This document shows, piece by piece, positions 54,569 through 63,685 of a DNA stretch of 64,000 bases. Positions within the stretch are counted from its first letter, which is position 1; each line of letters begins with the position of its first letter. The notes beneath the pieces were generated by a model. That model did not search any database, was not told the DNA's origin, and saw only the letters and a program-made list of their open reading frames with translations. Origin of the DNA: Limnospira fusiformis SAG 85.79 (lineage in GTDB: Bacteria; Cyanobacteriota; Cyanobacteriia; Cyanobacteriales; Microcoleaceae); contig NZ_CP051185.1 of the NCBI RefSeq assembly GCF_012516315.1, forward strand, positions 1,725,403-1,789,402, written 5' to 3'. A program made the translations under genes and the position numbers.

Positions 54569-55867
54569 ATGCCCCGATTTAACCGTCGCCAATTCCTGAT
54601 TACAGCTGGTGCAGCAACGGCTGGCAGCTTATTACTCCATAGCTGCGGACCGATTAATGACCAAACCCAATTTGAGGTAGAAATTGACCCAGAAAATGCC
54701 CCGGAAACTCCAACAGCACGACTCGGCTTTATTGCCTTAACCGACGCGGCTCCCCTAATTATTGGACGGGAAAAAGGCTTTTTTGCTAAGTATGGCATGA
54801 CGGATGTCTCCGTTGAAAAACAAGCATCCTGGGGAACCACCCGTGACAATTTAGTTCTGGGTTCTCGGGGCGGTGGTATTGATGGGGCACATATTCTCAC
54901 ACCAATGCCTTATCTGATTTCAGAGGGGATTGTCACCGATGGTCGGCGAGTCCCGATGTACATTTTGGCGCGTCTGAATTTGAATGGTCAGGGGATTTGC
55001 CTCTCCAATGACTATCGCGATTTAGAAATTGGAGTCGATAGTACCCCCCTCAAGGAACGGTTCGCTGAACGACGGGCTGCGGGTGAAGACTTACGGGCCG
55101 CCATGACCTTTCCCGGAGGAACCCATGACTGCTGGATTCGCTACTGGCTGGCGGCGGGAGGGATTGACCCAGACCAGGAGATTTCGACGATTGTCGTCCC
55201 CCCACCCCAGATGGTGGCTAATATGCGGGTTGGCAATATGGATACCTTCTGTGTTGGGGAACCCTGGCCCCTGCAATTGGTGAACCAAGATATTGGCTAT
55301 AACGCCTTAACCACTGGGGAACTCTGGCAAGACCATCCTGAGAAAGCCCTAGGAATGCGGGCAGATTGGGTTGACGAACATCCCAAAGCCGCCCGGGCGT
55401 TGTTGATGGGAACCCTAGAAGCCCAAATCTGGTGTAGTGAACCGGAGAATGTGGAGGAGATGTGTCAGATTCTCTCCCGCCGGGCTTGGTTCAATGTGCC
55501 GTTTGATGACATTATCGACCGGTCTCGGGGTATTTATGATTTCGGCATCGGTGAGGTGAGGGAAATGCCAGATTTGATGCAGAAATACTGGCGGGATAAT
55601 GCGTCCTATCCCTTCAAAAGTCATGAGCTCTGGTTCCTCACTGAAAATATCCGTTGGGGGTATCTGCCCCCGGATGCGGATATTAAAGGCATGGTGGACC
55701 GAGTAAATCGGGAAGACCTCTGGCGAGAAGCGGCTGAAGCCATCGGCCAGGGAGACATGATTCCCGAAAGCACCTCTCGAGGTCCCGAAACCTTCTTTGA
55801 TGGCAAGGTCTTTGACCCAGAAGACCCCCAAGATTATCTCAAGAGTTTAGAGATTACCCGAATTTAA
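54569..55867 (+). CDS. nrtA: Nitrate/nitrite-binding lipoprotein NrtA
   Basis: 432 residues. N-terminus RRQFLITAGAATAGSLLLHSC is a lipoprotein signal (Cys 26 lipid-attached), with a twin-Arg-like start. The mature part matches the NrtA/CmpA binding-protein fold: LGFIALTDAAPLIIGREKGFF, then DGAHILTPMP and PPPQMVANMRVGNMDTFCVG in consecutive lobes. It captures nitrate and nitrite outside the plasma membrane for NrtBCD. The paralogue CmpA binds bicarbonate; the NtcA promoter favours nitrate here. Confidence 0.9.
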   Translation: MPRFNRRQFLITAGAATAGSLLLHSCGPINDQTQFEVEIDPENAPETPTARLGFIALTDAAPLIIGREKGFFAKYGMTDVSVEKQASWGTTRDNLVLGSRGGGIDGAHILTPMPYLISEGIVTDGRRVPMYILARLNLNGQGICLSNDYRDLEIGVDSTPLKERFAERRAAGEDLRAAMTFPGGTHDCWIRYWLAAGGIDPDQEISTIVVPPPQMVANMRVGNMDTFCVGEPWPLQLVNQDIGYNALTTGELWQDHPEKALGMRADWVDEHPKAARALLMGTLEAQIWCSEPENVEEMCQILSRRAWFNVPFDDIIDRSRGIYDFGIGEVREMPDLMQKYWRDNASYPFKSHELWFLTENIRWGYLPPDADIKGMVDRVNREDLWREAAEAIGQGDMIPESTSRGPETFFDGKVFDPEDPQDYLKSLEITRI

Positions 55868-56122
55868 GACTGATGCCGAAACACATCCTACCCCTATTGC
55901 CTGTTAAGAGTTAAGAGCATGATTTAATCTCAAATTAGGTTAACATTTTAGGGCAATACGGTATAATACCAAGTATGGTGCGAGACCTTCGGGTATGAAA
56001 TAGAGCTGAAATGGGCGTGGGGACTACCCGGTGAGGACTTCAACCCCTTGGTTGATTGGGTCGCATCCCTGACCATCCCATAACACAGCCTGATTTTTTG
56101 GCCTACCTTCGAGACTTCCGAT
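55868..56122. other. Insertion-derived DNA between nrtA and nrtB
   Basis: 255 bases that separate the first two nrt genes, which usually lie close together. It contains GGTGCGAGACCTTCGGGTAT and a GGTGAGGACTTCAACCCC stretch that could be structured RNA or an insertion-sequence end; immediately right of it starts a TnpB fragment. Confidence 0.4.
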
Positions 56123-56410
56123 ATGGCCAGTCAGGTGAAGCGTCTAATCAGGTCTAAGACTGCCCGCGCCCTGCTGACATGGGCGCATTATCGATTCAAA
56201 CTAACCCTGAGACATCAAGGGGAAATAACTGGAACCACAGTTGTAGATGTGACGGAAGAATACACCAGCAAAACCTGTACTCACTGTGGTCATGTGCATT
56301 CCCAGCTAGGTGGCTCAAAAGTGTTCCGATGTCCTGAGTGTGGGTTCACTCTACCCAGGGACTGGAACGGTGCTTTGGGAATCTTTCTAAAAGCTTTGCG
56401 GGATACCGCC
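56123..56410 (+). pseudogene. tnpB: 3' fragment of an IS200/IS605-family tnpB gene
   Basis: 95 codons of the C-terminal part of TnpB: IRSKTARALLTWAHYRF, then VVDVTEEYTSKTCTHCGHVH and FRCPECGF (zinc ribbon, four Cys) and RDWNGALG with the last RuvC Asp. The first two RuvC blocks are missing. The frame has no stop and continues into nrtB. Confidence 0.85.
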
Positions 56411-56518
56411 TCTGTTACCTTAACGGGTAATAGTGCTATCGTCGCATTGTCAGGCAATAGCCGGATAAATGTCGCGTCAATGTATCAGTTCCCTGTCCCC
56501 TTCTCTCCTCATGAACCT

Positions 56519-57355
56519 ATGACTTCTCCTACTTATCGCCGACGCCATAAATTTCAATTTTCCCCACAACGGTGGCTTAAAGCCGTTCTTAACAAGGGGA
56601 AAAAGCTGATTCCATCTGCGGTTGCTATTCTGATTTTCCTGGTTGTTTGGGAGGTGTTCACCGCTGTTTCCGATTCGACGTTGCCCGGTCCTATCCGCAC
56701 AGTGTCAGAAACTTGGGAATTGATTATCGACCCGTTTTTTGACCACGGCGGCATTGATAAGGGGCTATTCTGGCAAATTTTGACGAGTTTGCAACGGGTG
56801 GCCTTGGGGTTCTCCCTCGCTGTGGTGGTGGGAGTCTCGTTAGGAGTTCTGATTGGTACGAACACTCTAATGTACCGTGCCTTAGACCCGATTTTTCAAA
56901 TCTTGAGAACGATTCCCCCCTTGGCTTGGCTACCGATTTCCTTGGCAGGCTTTGAGCGAGCAAACCCTTCGGCTATTTTTGTGATTTTTATTACAGCAAT
57001 TTGGCCGATTATTATCAATACAACTGAGGGAGTGCGGCAAATTCCTCAGGATTATAATAATGTGTCACGGGTGCTACGACTTGACCGCAAGACCTATTTC
57101 TTTAAAATCCTCTTCCCGGCAACGGTTCCCTATATTTTTACGGGACTCAAGATTGGGATTGGTCTGTCTTGGCTGGCAATTATCGCCGCCGAAATGTTGA
57201 TTGGTGGTGTGGGTATTGGTTTCTTTATCTGGGATGCCTGGAACAGTTCTCGCATGAGTGACATTATCCTAGCGGTGATTTATGTCGGGGTCGTCGGCCT
57301 ACTGCTGGATAAGTTTATTACCTTCTTGGCCAGTTTGGTGGTGTCTGAAGACTAA
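56519..57355 (+). CDS. nrtB: Nitrate transport permease NrtB
   Basis: 278 residues from ATG 56519, the usual length for NrtB. The open frame extends upstream through a TnpB fragment, so ATG 56480 or a fusion product are alternatives; no good ribosome site marks either. Five to six membrane helices, and the binding-protein-dependent permease motif EGVRQIPQDYNNVSRVLRLD followed by FFKILFPATVPYIF (EAA loop). It forms the channel for nitrate with NrtC and NrtD. Confidence 0.88.
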   Translation: MTSPTYRRRHKFQFSPQRWLKAVLNKGKKLIPSAVAILIFLVVWEVFTAVSDSTLPGPIRTVSETWELIIDPFFDHGGIDKGLFWQILTSLQRVALGFSLAVVVGVSLGVLIGTNTLMYRALDPIFQILRTIPPLAWLPISLAGFERANPSAIFVIFITAIWPIIINTTEGVRQIPQDYNNVSRVLRLDRKTYFFKILFPATVPYIFTGLKIGIGLSWLAIIAAEMLIGGVGIGFFIWDAWNSSRMSDIILAVIYVGVVGLLLDKFITFLASLVVSED

Positions 57356-57419
57356 GCTCAATAATTAATTAGCTGTCTTCTGTTCTGATTTCGTTGTCCC
57401 CTACTCCTGCTTAAAGCCC

Positions 57420-59432
57420 ATGTCTATTTTTGCTGAAGTTGACCATATTGAACGAGTCTTTAATCTCCCTAATGGAGGCACTTATGTTGCCTTGAGTAAC
57501 ATTGAACTCAAGATTCGTAAAGGTGAATTTATCTCCTTGGTGGGTCATTCGGGCTGTGGTAAATCAACCCTCTTAAACCTAATTGCCGGACTCGATAAAC
57601 CTACCCGAGGGGGCATCATCCTAGAAGGTCGCCAGGTGACAGAGCCGGGACCCGATCGCATGGTGGTATTCCAAAACTATTCTCTGCTGCCCTGGCTAAC
57701 GGTGCGAGAAAACATCGCCTTGGCGGTCGAATCCGTTATGGGCGATCGCCCCCGAGGAGAACAACGCGGTATCATTGAACATCACATTGACCTAGTGGGC
57801 TTACGTCATGCGGCCCATAAACGCCCCGCCCACCTCTCCGGGGGCATGAAACAGCGGGTTGCCATTGCCCGGTCGCTGGCTATCCGCCCCAAACTCCTCC
57901 TCCTGGACGAACCTTTTGGAGCCCTAGATGCCCTGACCCGAGGGGGACTGCAAGAACAACTGATGCGTATCTGCGAGGAAAGCCAAGTCACCTGTATCAT
58001 GGTCACCCATGACGTGGACGAAGCCCTCCTCCTGAGCGATCGCATCGTCCTCCTCACCAACGGCCCCGCCTCATACATCGGGCAAATTCTCGATGTCCCC
58101 ATCCCCAGGCCCCGCACCCATGTCTCGGTGGTCAAAGATCCCAACTACTACGGACTCCGCAACGAGATCGTCTATTTCCTCAACCAACAGCGACGGGCTA
58201 AGAAACGCCAAAGCCAACCCCAACCCATCGAAGTTCACGAAAACGGCTTAGAAAAAGTCAACCTCAACCTAGGCTTCATCCCCCTCACCGACTGCGCCCC
58301 CCTCGTGGTGGCTAAAGAACGGGGATTCTTCGCCAAACATGGCTTGACCCAAGTCACCCTCAGTCGCGAACTCAGTTGGAACGCGATCGAATCGGGCATT
58401 CGAGAGCAACGCCTCGACGCAGCCCAAATGGTTGCCGGAATGCCCCTCGGAATGACCATAGGCCGGGATAACCATACCCCCCTGCCCGTCATTACCGCCA
58501 TGACCCTCTCTCGCAACGGCAACGCCATCACCTTCCATCGTCACTTCTACGAGGAAGGGGTGCGAACTCTCGCCGATCTCAAAGGCTTTATCGCCGCCCA
58601 CCCCGACCGACGACTCACCCTGGGAGCCGTGCATCCCACCTCCATGCACAACCTCATCCTACGTTACTGGCTCGCCTCCGCTGACATCGACCCCGATCGC
58701 GACCTGGATATCGTCATCATTCCCCCCGCACAAATGGTCGCCAACCTCAAAGCCGGCAACATCGACGGCTACTGTGTCGGCGAACCCTGGAACTCCCGCG
58801 CCGTCCATGAAGGCATCGGTTTCGTCATGGCCACCGACCCGGAAATCTGGTCTGGCCATTGCGAAAAAGTCCTCGGAGTCCGGGAAGACTGGGCGCAAAC
58901 TCACCCCAAAACCCATCTAGCCCTTATCCAAGCCCTCTTAGAAGCCTGCGACTACTGCGACGATATGCGTCATCGGGAAGAGGTTTTAGACCTCATCTGT
59001 CGTCCCGAATATGTCGGGTCCGACCCCATCTACACCCGTCCCGGCTTCATTGATGCCTACAACAAAGGCATCGGCGACCCCCAACCTATCCCCCGCTACA
59101 ACCAGTTCTTCTGCGACAAAACCAACTGTCCCGATCGCACCGAAGCCCTGTGGATTCTCACCCAAATGGCCCGTTGGGGCATTACCCCCTTCCCCCGCAA
59201 CTGGATTGAAGTCATTGATCGCGTCCGCCGTCTCGATATGTTCTCCCAAGCCGCCCAAGGCTTAAACATGATGGACATTGGCCGCGATCGCTATCCCATC
59301 ATCCTCTTCGACGGGGCTATTTTCAACCCAGACGATCCCATCCATTACCTAGAACAACTACAAATCAAAACCAACCTAACCATCACAGAAATCGATCTCA
59401 ACCCAGCCCCCCGAGAACTATCGGCCGCCTAA
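57420..59432 (+). CDS. nrtC: Nitrate transport ATP-binding protein NrtC (ATPase fused to NrtA-like domain)
   Basis: 670 residues. Residues 1-255 are an ABC ATPase: Walker [12 protein letters not shown] near 41, signature [16 protein letters not shown] near 140, Walker [13 protein letters not shown]. Residues 285-670 form a NrtA-like domain without signal peptide (LGFIPLTDCAPLVVAKERGFF, PPAQMVANLKAGNIDGYCVG). This cytoplasmic domain inhibits transport when ammonium is present in known NrtC proteins. It follows nrtB by 64 bases. Confidence 0.93.
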   Translation: MSIFAEVDHIERVFNLPNGGTYVALSNIELKIRKGEFISLVGHSGCGKSTLLNLIAGLDKPTRGGIILEGRQVTEPGPDRMVVFQNYSLLPWLTVRENIALAVESVMGDRPRGEQRGIIEHHIDLVGLRHAAHKRPAHLSGGMKQRVAIARSLAIRPKLLLLDEPFGALDALTRGGLQEQLMRICEESQVTCIMVTHDVDEALLLSDRIVLLTNGPASYIGQILDVPIPRPRTHVSVVKDPNYYGLRNEIVYFLNQQRRAKKRQSQPQPIEVHENGLEKVNLNLGFIPLTDCAPLVVAKERGFFAKHGLTQVTLSRELSWNAIESGIREQRLDAAQMVAGMPLGMTIGRDNHTPLPVITAMTLSRNGNAITFHRHFYEEGVRTLADLKGFIAAHPDRRLTLGAVHPTSMHNLILRYWLASADIDPDRDLDIVIIPPAQMVANLKAGNIDGYCVGEPWNSRAVHEGIGFVMATDPEIWSGHCEKVLGVREDWAQTHPKTHLALIQALLEACDYCDDMRHREEVLDLICRPEYVGSDPIYTRPGFIDAYNKGIGDPQPIPRYNQFFCDKTNCPDRTEALWILTQMARWGITPFPRNWIEVIDRVRRLDMFSQAAQGLNMMDIGRDRYPIILFDGAIFNPDDPIHYLEQLQIKTNLTITEIDLNPAPRELSAA

Positions 59433-59528
59433 CCCCAAAGAACCCACCCCTAAGCCATCCCTAGAGGACAACCGATCCCCCATTCCTCTTTCACCCCTGC
59501 TACCTACTGTCTATTTCCTTCTTACCCA

Positions 59529-60359
59529 ATGCAAACTGTAACCAACTCCACCTCCCACACCTACACCACCAATGACTCTTATCTGGTCATTGATGGCCTT
59601 AGCAAAACCTATGCCACCCCAGAGGGGCCCTATCGAGTTCTCGACAACATCCAACTCACCGTCCGGGAAGGAGAATTCTTATGTCTGATTGGGCACTCCG
59701 GCTGTGGTAAATCGACCCTCCTGGATATGGTTTCCGGCTTCCGTCAACCCAGCGAAGGAGAAGTTCGCTTAGAAGGACGACGAATTAAAGAACCCGGGCC
59801 TGATCGCATGGTGGTCTTCCAAAACTATGCCCTCCTGCCCTGGCTAACCGCCTACGAGAATATCTTCCTGGCTGTCAACTCCGTCTTTCCCAAGCTCAAA
59901 CAACGGGACAAAGTGGCGATCGTGCGAGAACATCTGGAACTGGTGGGCTTAACTGAGGCCGCCGACAAGAAGCCCAAAGAACTCTCCGGGGGAATGAAAC
60001 AACGGGTATCCATCGCCAGAGCCTTAGCCCTTCGCCCCAAAGTTCTCATTCTCGATGAACCTTTCGGCGCTCTCGATCCCATCACCCGGGAAGAACTGCA
60101 AGAAGAACTGCTACAAATCTGGGCCGATCACAAAGTCACCGTACTCATGATTACCCATGATATCGACGAAGCCCTCTTCCTGGGCGATCGCCTGGTCATG
60201 ATGACGAACGGCCCGGCCGCCCGCATTGGTGAAATCCTCGACTTACCCTTCCCTCGGCCGCGCGATCGCACCCGACTCATGGAACAGCCAGAATACTACG
60301 AGCTACGCAACGAAGCCCTAGACTTCCTCTATCGTCGTTACGCCCACGACGACACCTAA
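59529..60359 (+). CDS. nrtD: Nitrate transport ATP-binding protein NrtD
   Basis: 276 residues. Walker [14 protein letters not shown] near 58, Q-loop [11 protein letters not shown] near 97, signature [16 protein letters not shown] near 158, Walker [13 protein letters not shown] near 176 and [14 protein letters not shown]. It is the second ATPase subunit, similar to the N-terminal part of NrtC but without the binding-protein-like tail. narB and nirA are not downstream; the operon is followed by the TA/STAND-fragment island. Confidence 0.93.
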   Translation: MQTVTNSTSHTYTTNDSYLVIDGLSKTYATPEGPYRVLDNIQLTVREGEFLCLIGHSGCGKSTLLDMVSGFRQPSEGEVRLEGRRIKEPGPDRMVVFQNYALLPWLTAYENIFLAVNSVFPKLKQRDKVAIVREHLELVGLTEAADKKPKELSGGMKQRVSIARALALRPKVLILDEPFGALDPITREELQEELLQIWADHKVTVLMITHDIDEALFLGDRLVMMTNGPAARIGEILDLPFPRPRDRTRLMEQPEYYELRNEALDFLYRRYAHDDT

Positions 60360-60476
60360 AGCCCAGAAGAATCCTTTACGCCTCTGGATGAAATGGTCAC
60401 CACCCCCGTTTCTGAGGCACTTCTTGGCGGCTGGGGAATAATACGTTTGCGTCAGATTGTAACAGTTTCAGATATT

Positions 60477-60808
60477 CAAATCTCCCCTAACCAAGTTTCG
60501 ATTCTCCCAGGTCAACGCCTAAGCGATCGCCTATATCAATCAGATTCCCTTGATTCGGCGGAAAGCCTTTTAACGGCGCTTTTAGGGGTTCTGAGGTGAG
60601 AAATCGTACTCTCCTAGGTCAACGCCGAAGCGATTCTCCTGCCCAGACGCTTCGCGATCGCTTTTGGGGTCGGTTTTGTCGGGGTGAAAATTCGCCGCCA
60701 AAGAGGATGGCACTGTGGGGGAGGAGGTGGGGCGCGTTTTAGGGTTTTGAGGTGGCGATCGCATTTCCGGCGGGGTCTTCCTCGGGACAAGTGATTTCCC
60801 AAATCAGG
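60477..60808 (-). repeat. STAND 3'-end copy 5 (about 332 bp)
   Basis: Matches the 49310-49615 part of the NACHT-HEAT gene with several insertions of a CCTAGGTCAACGCC-GAAGCGAT-type segment. 60360-60476 contains no gene. Confidence 0.85.
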
Positions 60809-60886
60809 GGGACATTGAGTCAGAAAAATGTTAATATAAGTAAATCGGCACGACAATAAATCTGAACATAAAATCAACCACTAGCG

Positions 60887-61099
60887 ATGAAAAAGTCCAT
60901 CGAACTCAATGAAGAATTGGTGAAAGAAGCATTGCGCTTAACCAATATTCAGACAGAACAAGAATTAATTAACTTGGCTTTATCCGAGTTAGTCAAAAAC
61001 CGCAAAAAACGAAATTTACTCGATTTGAGCGGACAGATTCAATTCTCAACAGATTACGACTATAAAGCCTTACGGTTAAACCGGAATGTTTTTGATTGA
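60887..61099 (+). CDS. vapB: VapB-type antitoxin
   Basis: 70 residues: MKKSIELNEELVKEALRLTN is the DUF2191/VapB ribbon-helix-helix start (second helix EQELINLALSELVKNRKK), followed by a LSGQIQFSTDYDYKALR tail that binds the toxin. It lies between STAND copies 5 and 6 and overlaps vapC by 14 bases. Confidence 0.85.
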   Translation: MKKSIELNEELVKEALRLTNIQTEQELINLALSELVKNRKKRNLLDLSGQIQFSTDYDYKALRLNRNVFD

Positions 61100-61493
61100 T
61101 ACATCAGTTTGGATTGCTGTTTTGCGAGACAAGACGGGTACGGTTGGTCAATCTTTATCAGAAATTATTAAGGAGCAACCCATTTTTTTGAGCCGATTTA
61201 CTCAAATGGAACTGTTGCAAGGTTGCCGAGATGAACGGGAGTGGAGGTTATTAGAAACCTATCTGCAAGACCAAGACTATATCGAACCCACTCCTAATAC
61301 TTGGGTGGCGGCTGCCCGAATTTATTACGATTTACAACGACAGGGATTAACGGTTAGAAGTAGTATTGATTGTTGTATTGCTCAACTGGCGATCGCACAT
61401 CAGTTGATCTTAATTCATAATGACAGGGATTTTGAGACAATTGCAACGGCAACCAGCCTTAATAGTTTACGCTTTCGACCTGACAATAATTAA
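61086..61493 (+). CDS. vapC: VapC-type PIN-domain toxin
   Basis: 135 residues. FLIDTSVWIAVLRDK (first Asp), FTQMELLQGCRDE (Glu), SSIDCCIAQLAIAH (Asp) and IHNDRDFETIA (terminal acidic pair) are all intact, so the RNase is expected to be active. Standard vapBC order with overlap. Orientation is opposite to the flanking STAND fragments. Confidence 0.88.
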   Translation: MFLIDTSVWIAVLRDKTGTVGQSLSEIIKEQPIFLSRFTQMELLQGCRDEREWRLLETYLQDQDYIEPTPNTWVAAARIYYDLQRQGLTVRSSIDCCIAQLAIAHQLILIHNDRDFETIATATSLNSLRFRPDNN

Positions 61494-61539
61494 TTATCAA
61501 CTCTCCTCTAACCCTATTCTAACCTAAAAAATGCCAATC

Positions 61540-61711
61540 CTCAAATCTCCCCTAACCAGGTTTCGATTCTCCTAGGTCAACGCCGAAGCGATCGCCTATA
61601 TCAGATTCCCTTGATTCGGCGGAAAGCCTTTTAATGGCGCTTCTAGGGGTTCGTCGGTGAGAAATCGTACTCTCCTAGGTCAACGCCGAAGCGATCACTT
61701 CTGGGGTGGGT
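61540..61711 (-). repeat. STAND 3'-end copy 6 (about 170 bp)
   Basis: Terminal segment of the NACHT-HEAT gene, interrupted by two copies of a CTCCTAGGTCAACGCCGAAG insertion that also occurs in copy 5. Confidence 0.8.
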
Positions 61712-61714
61712 TGA

Positions 61715-62164
61715 TTAACGGTGACTCGGAGCGATCGCCTCAATTTGAGAACACCAAGAAAAGTCCTTGATGTTAAAAGTGTAGATTGTGGTAACATCAT
61801 GGGCTAACATAATCCCAATGTGCAGTAAATCAAAAACACCTCCATTGCTTACAGGTCTTTCTGCCAATAAACCGATCCAACGTTCAAACAAATCCACCGG
61901 AGTTGAAAGTAGACAGATATGGGGCATCTGACAAATCCGGTTAATGCGGATAATTGCTTCCGTTGGCTGTAAAGGCGTGGCTAAAATAGCGGGATTAGTA
62001 ATATAGGAGTAAAATTCCGCTCAAACCTGCGATGAGACACACAAAATTTCCCTTTCGGTGGGTCTAAATATTTCTCAAGCGGCTTGATGTTGAGGGGCTT
62101 TGGTATTAGCAACATAAGCGAGGATGTTCGTATCCAGATAAATTCGTTTAGCTTCCCCTGCCAT
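61715..62164 (-). pseudogene. vapC-type PIN toxin gene with two in-frame TGA codons
   Basis: From ATG 62164 the frame reads AKRIYLDTNILAYVANTKAP and so on and continues to 61715 without a frameshift, giving about 149 codons, a normal PIN length. It is broken by TGA at codon 30 (62075-62077) and codon 48 (62021-62023). The C-terminal part (GGVFDLLHIGIMLAHDVTTIYTFN interrupted only by reading length) is well preserved, including the DLLH acidic residue and NIKDF. The ATG overlaps the antitoxin gene. Toxin inactivated, antitoxin kept. Confidence 0.85.
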
Positions 62165-62354
62165 AAAGCATCGTCCGATTAAAGGGCTGGAGAATTTCGC
62201 TGGCAAAAAACCAGGAATTCAAGTCTGATTCTGAGAGATTTTCTCGGGTTGATTGTTTCTGCTGTTGATTAATAGTTTTAAAAGTTTCTATCATCTTGTG
62301 AATTTGCTCGATTTGTTCTGGGGTGAGTCCGGTGATATCAAGAGTTTGAGTCAT
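62148..62354 (-). CDS. Antitoxin of the broken PIN pair
   Basis: 68 residues. The first 34 residues, MTQTLDITGLTPEQIEQIHK and onward to NQQQKQ, are identical to those of the antitoxin at 62876-63112; the second half differs (STRENLSESDLNSWFFASEI). The start region and upstream DNA are also duplicated. It overlaps the damaged toxin gene by 17 bases. Confidence 0.8.
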   Translation of the reverse strand: MTQTLDITGLTPEQIEQIHKMIETFKTINQQQKQSTRENLSESDLNSWFFASEILQPFNRTMLYGRGS

Positions 62355-62433
62355 TTTTGAGTTGGGGGCTAGGGGTTGTTGACATTTTAGCTAATTTTGG
62401 CGCTAAGGGTCAAAAACCGGGTTTCTTGAATCA

Positions 62434-62499
62434 TCAAACCTCCTCTAACCCGGTTTCAATGGCGGATATCAGATGAGGTTGATTGGGGGGAAACCCTTT
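62434..62499 (-). repeat. STAND 3'-end copy 7 (about 66 bp)
   Basis: Shortest copy; it ends where the PIN toxin gene at 62500 ends. Preceded by an AAAACCGGGTTTCTT palindrome at 62411-62425. Confidence 0.75.
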
Positions 62500-62883
62500 T
62501 TACCGAATCACTCGAATTTCGAGGTTAAGATTTAACTGACTCCATTGGCGGTCTGCGGTAATCACGGGTTGATTGAGAACAAGACCCAGGGCTAGACAAG
62601 CGCGATCGCCTAGGGATAAGCCTAGAGGTTTAGTCATGGGTCGTAGCATACCCGCAATTTGAGCTTGCGGTTCATCAAAGGGAACAATTTTTAAGTTCAA
62701 GTCGGACAAAATTTGCAAAATCTCGGTTTCTGAGATGCCAATTTCGGCCAATTTAGCAATAACTTCCGATAAATTAATGGTGCTAATCGTTGCATTTTCA
62801 ATCAAGTCTGTTATTTGTTCACTCCCGCTTTCTTGATTGAGAAATGCTAATATAGCAGAGGCATCCATGATGACATTACTCAT
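62500..62883 (-). CDS. PIN-domain toxin
   Basis: 127 residues: VIMDASAILAFLNQESG (first Asp), TINLSEVIAKLAEIG (Glu), LSLGDRACLALGL (Asp) and ITADRQWSQL. This is the short MNT/VapC-like PIN subtype with the GDRACLAL motif. Intact. Overlaps its antitoxin by eight bases. The stop codon abuts STAND copy 7. Confidence 0.88.
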   Translation of the reverse strand: MSNVIMDASAILAFLNQESGSEQITDLIENATISTINLSEVIAKLAEIGISETEILQILSDLNLKIVPFDEPQAQIAGMLRPMTKPLGLSLGDRACLALGLVLNQPVITADRQWSQLNLNLEIRVIR

Positions 62884-63112
62884 GGATAGACTCGTGACGG
62901 CGTTCTTGAATCAGTTCCTCTGTTAGGTTGCGATTTTTCGCATATTTTTTGACTATTTTTTGAGCCTGGGTGAGGGGGCTGGTGGAGTCAGTTATTAGTG
63001 GGCGATCGCCTTGTTTCTGCTGTTGATTAATAGTTTTAAAAGTTTCTATCATCTTGTGAATTTGCTCGATTTGTTCTGGGGTGAGTCCGGTGATATCAAG
63101 AGTTTGAGTCAT
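62876..63112 (-). CDS. Antitoxin of the intact PIN pair
   Basis: 78 residues. Same first 34 residues as the antitoxin 750 bases to the left, joined to a different C-terminus (SPLTQAQKIVKKYAKNRNLT, then EELIQERRHE). The shared part probably makes the DNA-binding dimer, the unique part binds the cognate toxin; both statements are inference from position. Confidence 0.8.
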   Translation of the reverse strand: MTQTLDITGLTPEQIEQIHKMIETFKTINQQQKQGDRPLITDSTSPLTQAQKIVKKYAKNRNLTEELIQERRHESIHE

Positions 63113-63190
63113 TTTTGAGTTGGGGGCTAGGGGTTGTTGACATTTTAGCTAATTTTGGTGCTAAGGGTCAGAAACCGGGTTTCTTGGCTG

Positions 63191-63609
63191 CTTAAATCTC
63201 CTCTAACCAGGTTTCGATCGCAGATATCAGATTCCGTTGATTGGGGGGAAAGCCTTTTAACGGCGCTTCTAGGGGTTCTGAGGTGAGAAATGCGATTCTC
63301 CTACGGAGACGCTTCGCGATCGCAATTACCCCCGTCAGTTTTTGGCAAAAGGCGATCGCTTCTGGCGTGGGTTTCGTCCGGGTGGAAATTCGCCGCCGAA
63401 GAGGATGGCACGGTGGGGGAGGAGGTGGGGCGCGTTTTAGGCTTTTGAGGTGGCGATCGCATTTCGGCGGGGTCTTCCTCGGGATAAGTGATTTCCCAAA
63501 TCAGTTGGCGATCGGGTGAGGGCGATTTCCCCTTCGCGGGTTTGGTTAGCGAGGATGTCAGCGTTGAGGCAATACAGGGGTAGGTGTTGCAGGGATTCCC
63601 CGGTGAGCG
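63191..63609 (-). repeat. STAND 3'-end copy 8 (about 419 bp)
   Basis: Matches the region 49308-49705 of the NACHT-HEAT gene with HIP1-containing insertions. It begins next to an AGAAACCGGGTTTCTT palindrome at 63171-63185. Opposite-strand ORF is a shadow. Confidence 0.85.
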
Positions 63610-63685
63610 CTTATTCGGAGAAAGAATTGAGGAGCGCGATCGGCTATAATTTATGAGGTGTAATCACACATTCAGCCTTAAAAAT

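Noticed and set aside
54569..60359. cmpABCD (bicarbonate) identity for the transporter operon
   Set aside because: NrtA and CmpA are similar, but the perfect NtcA promoter points to nitrogen control. A phylogenetic placement of the binding protein would settle it.
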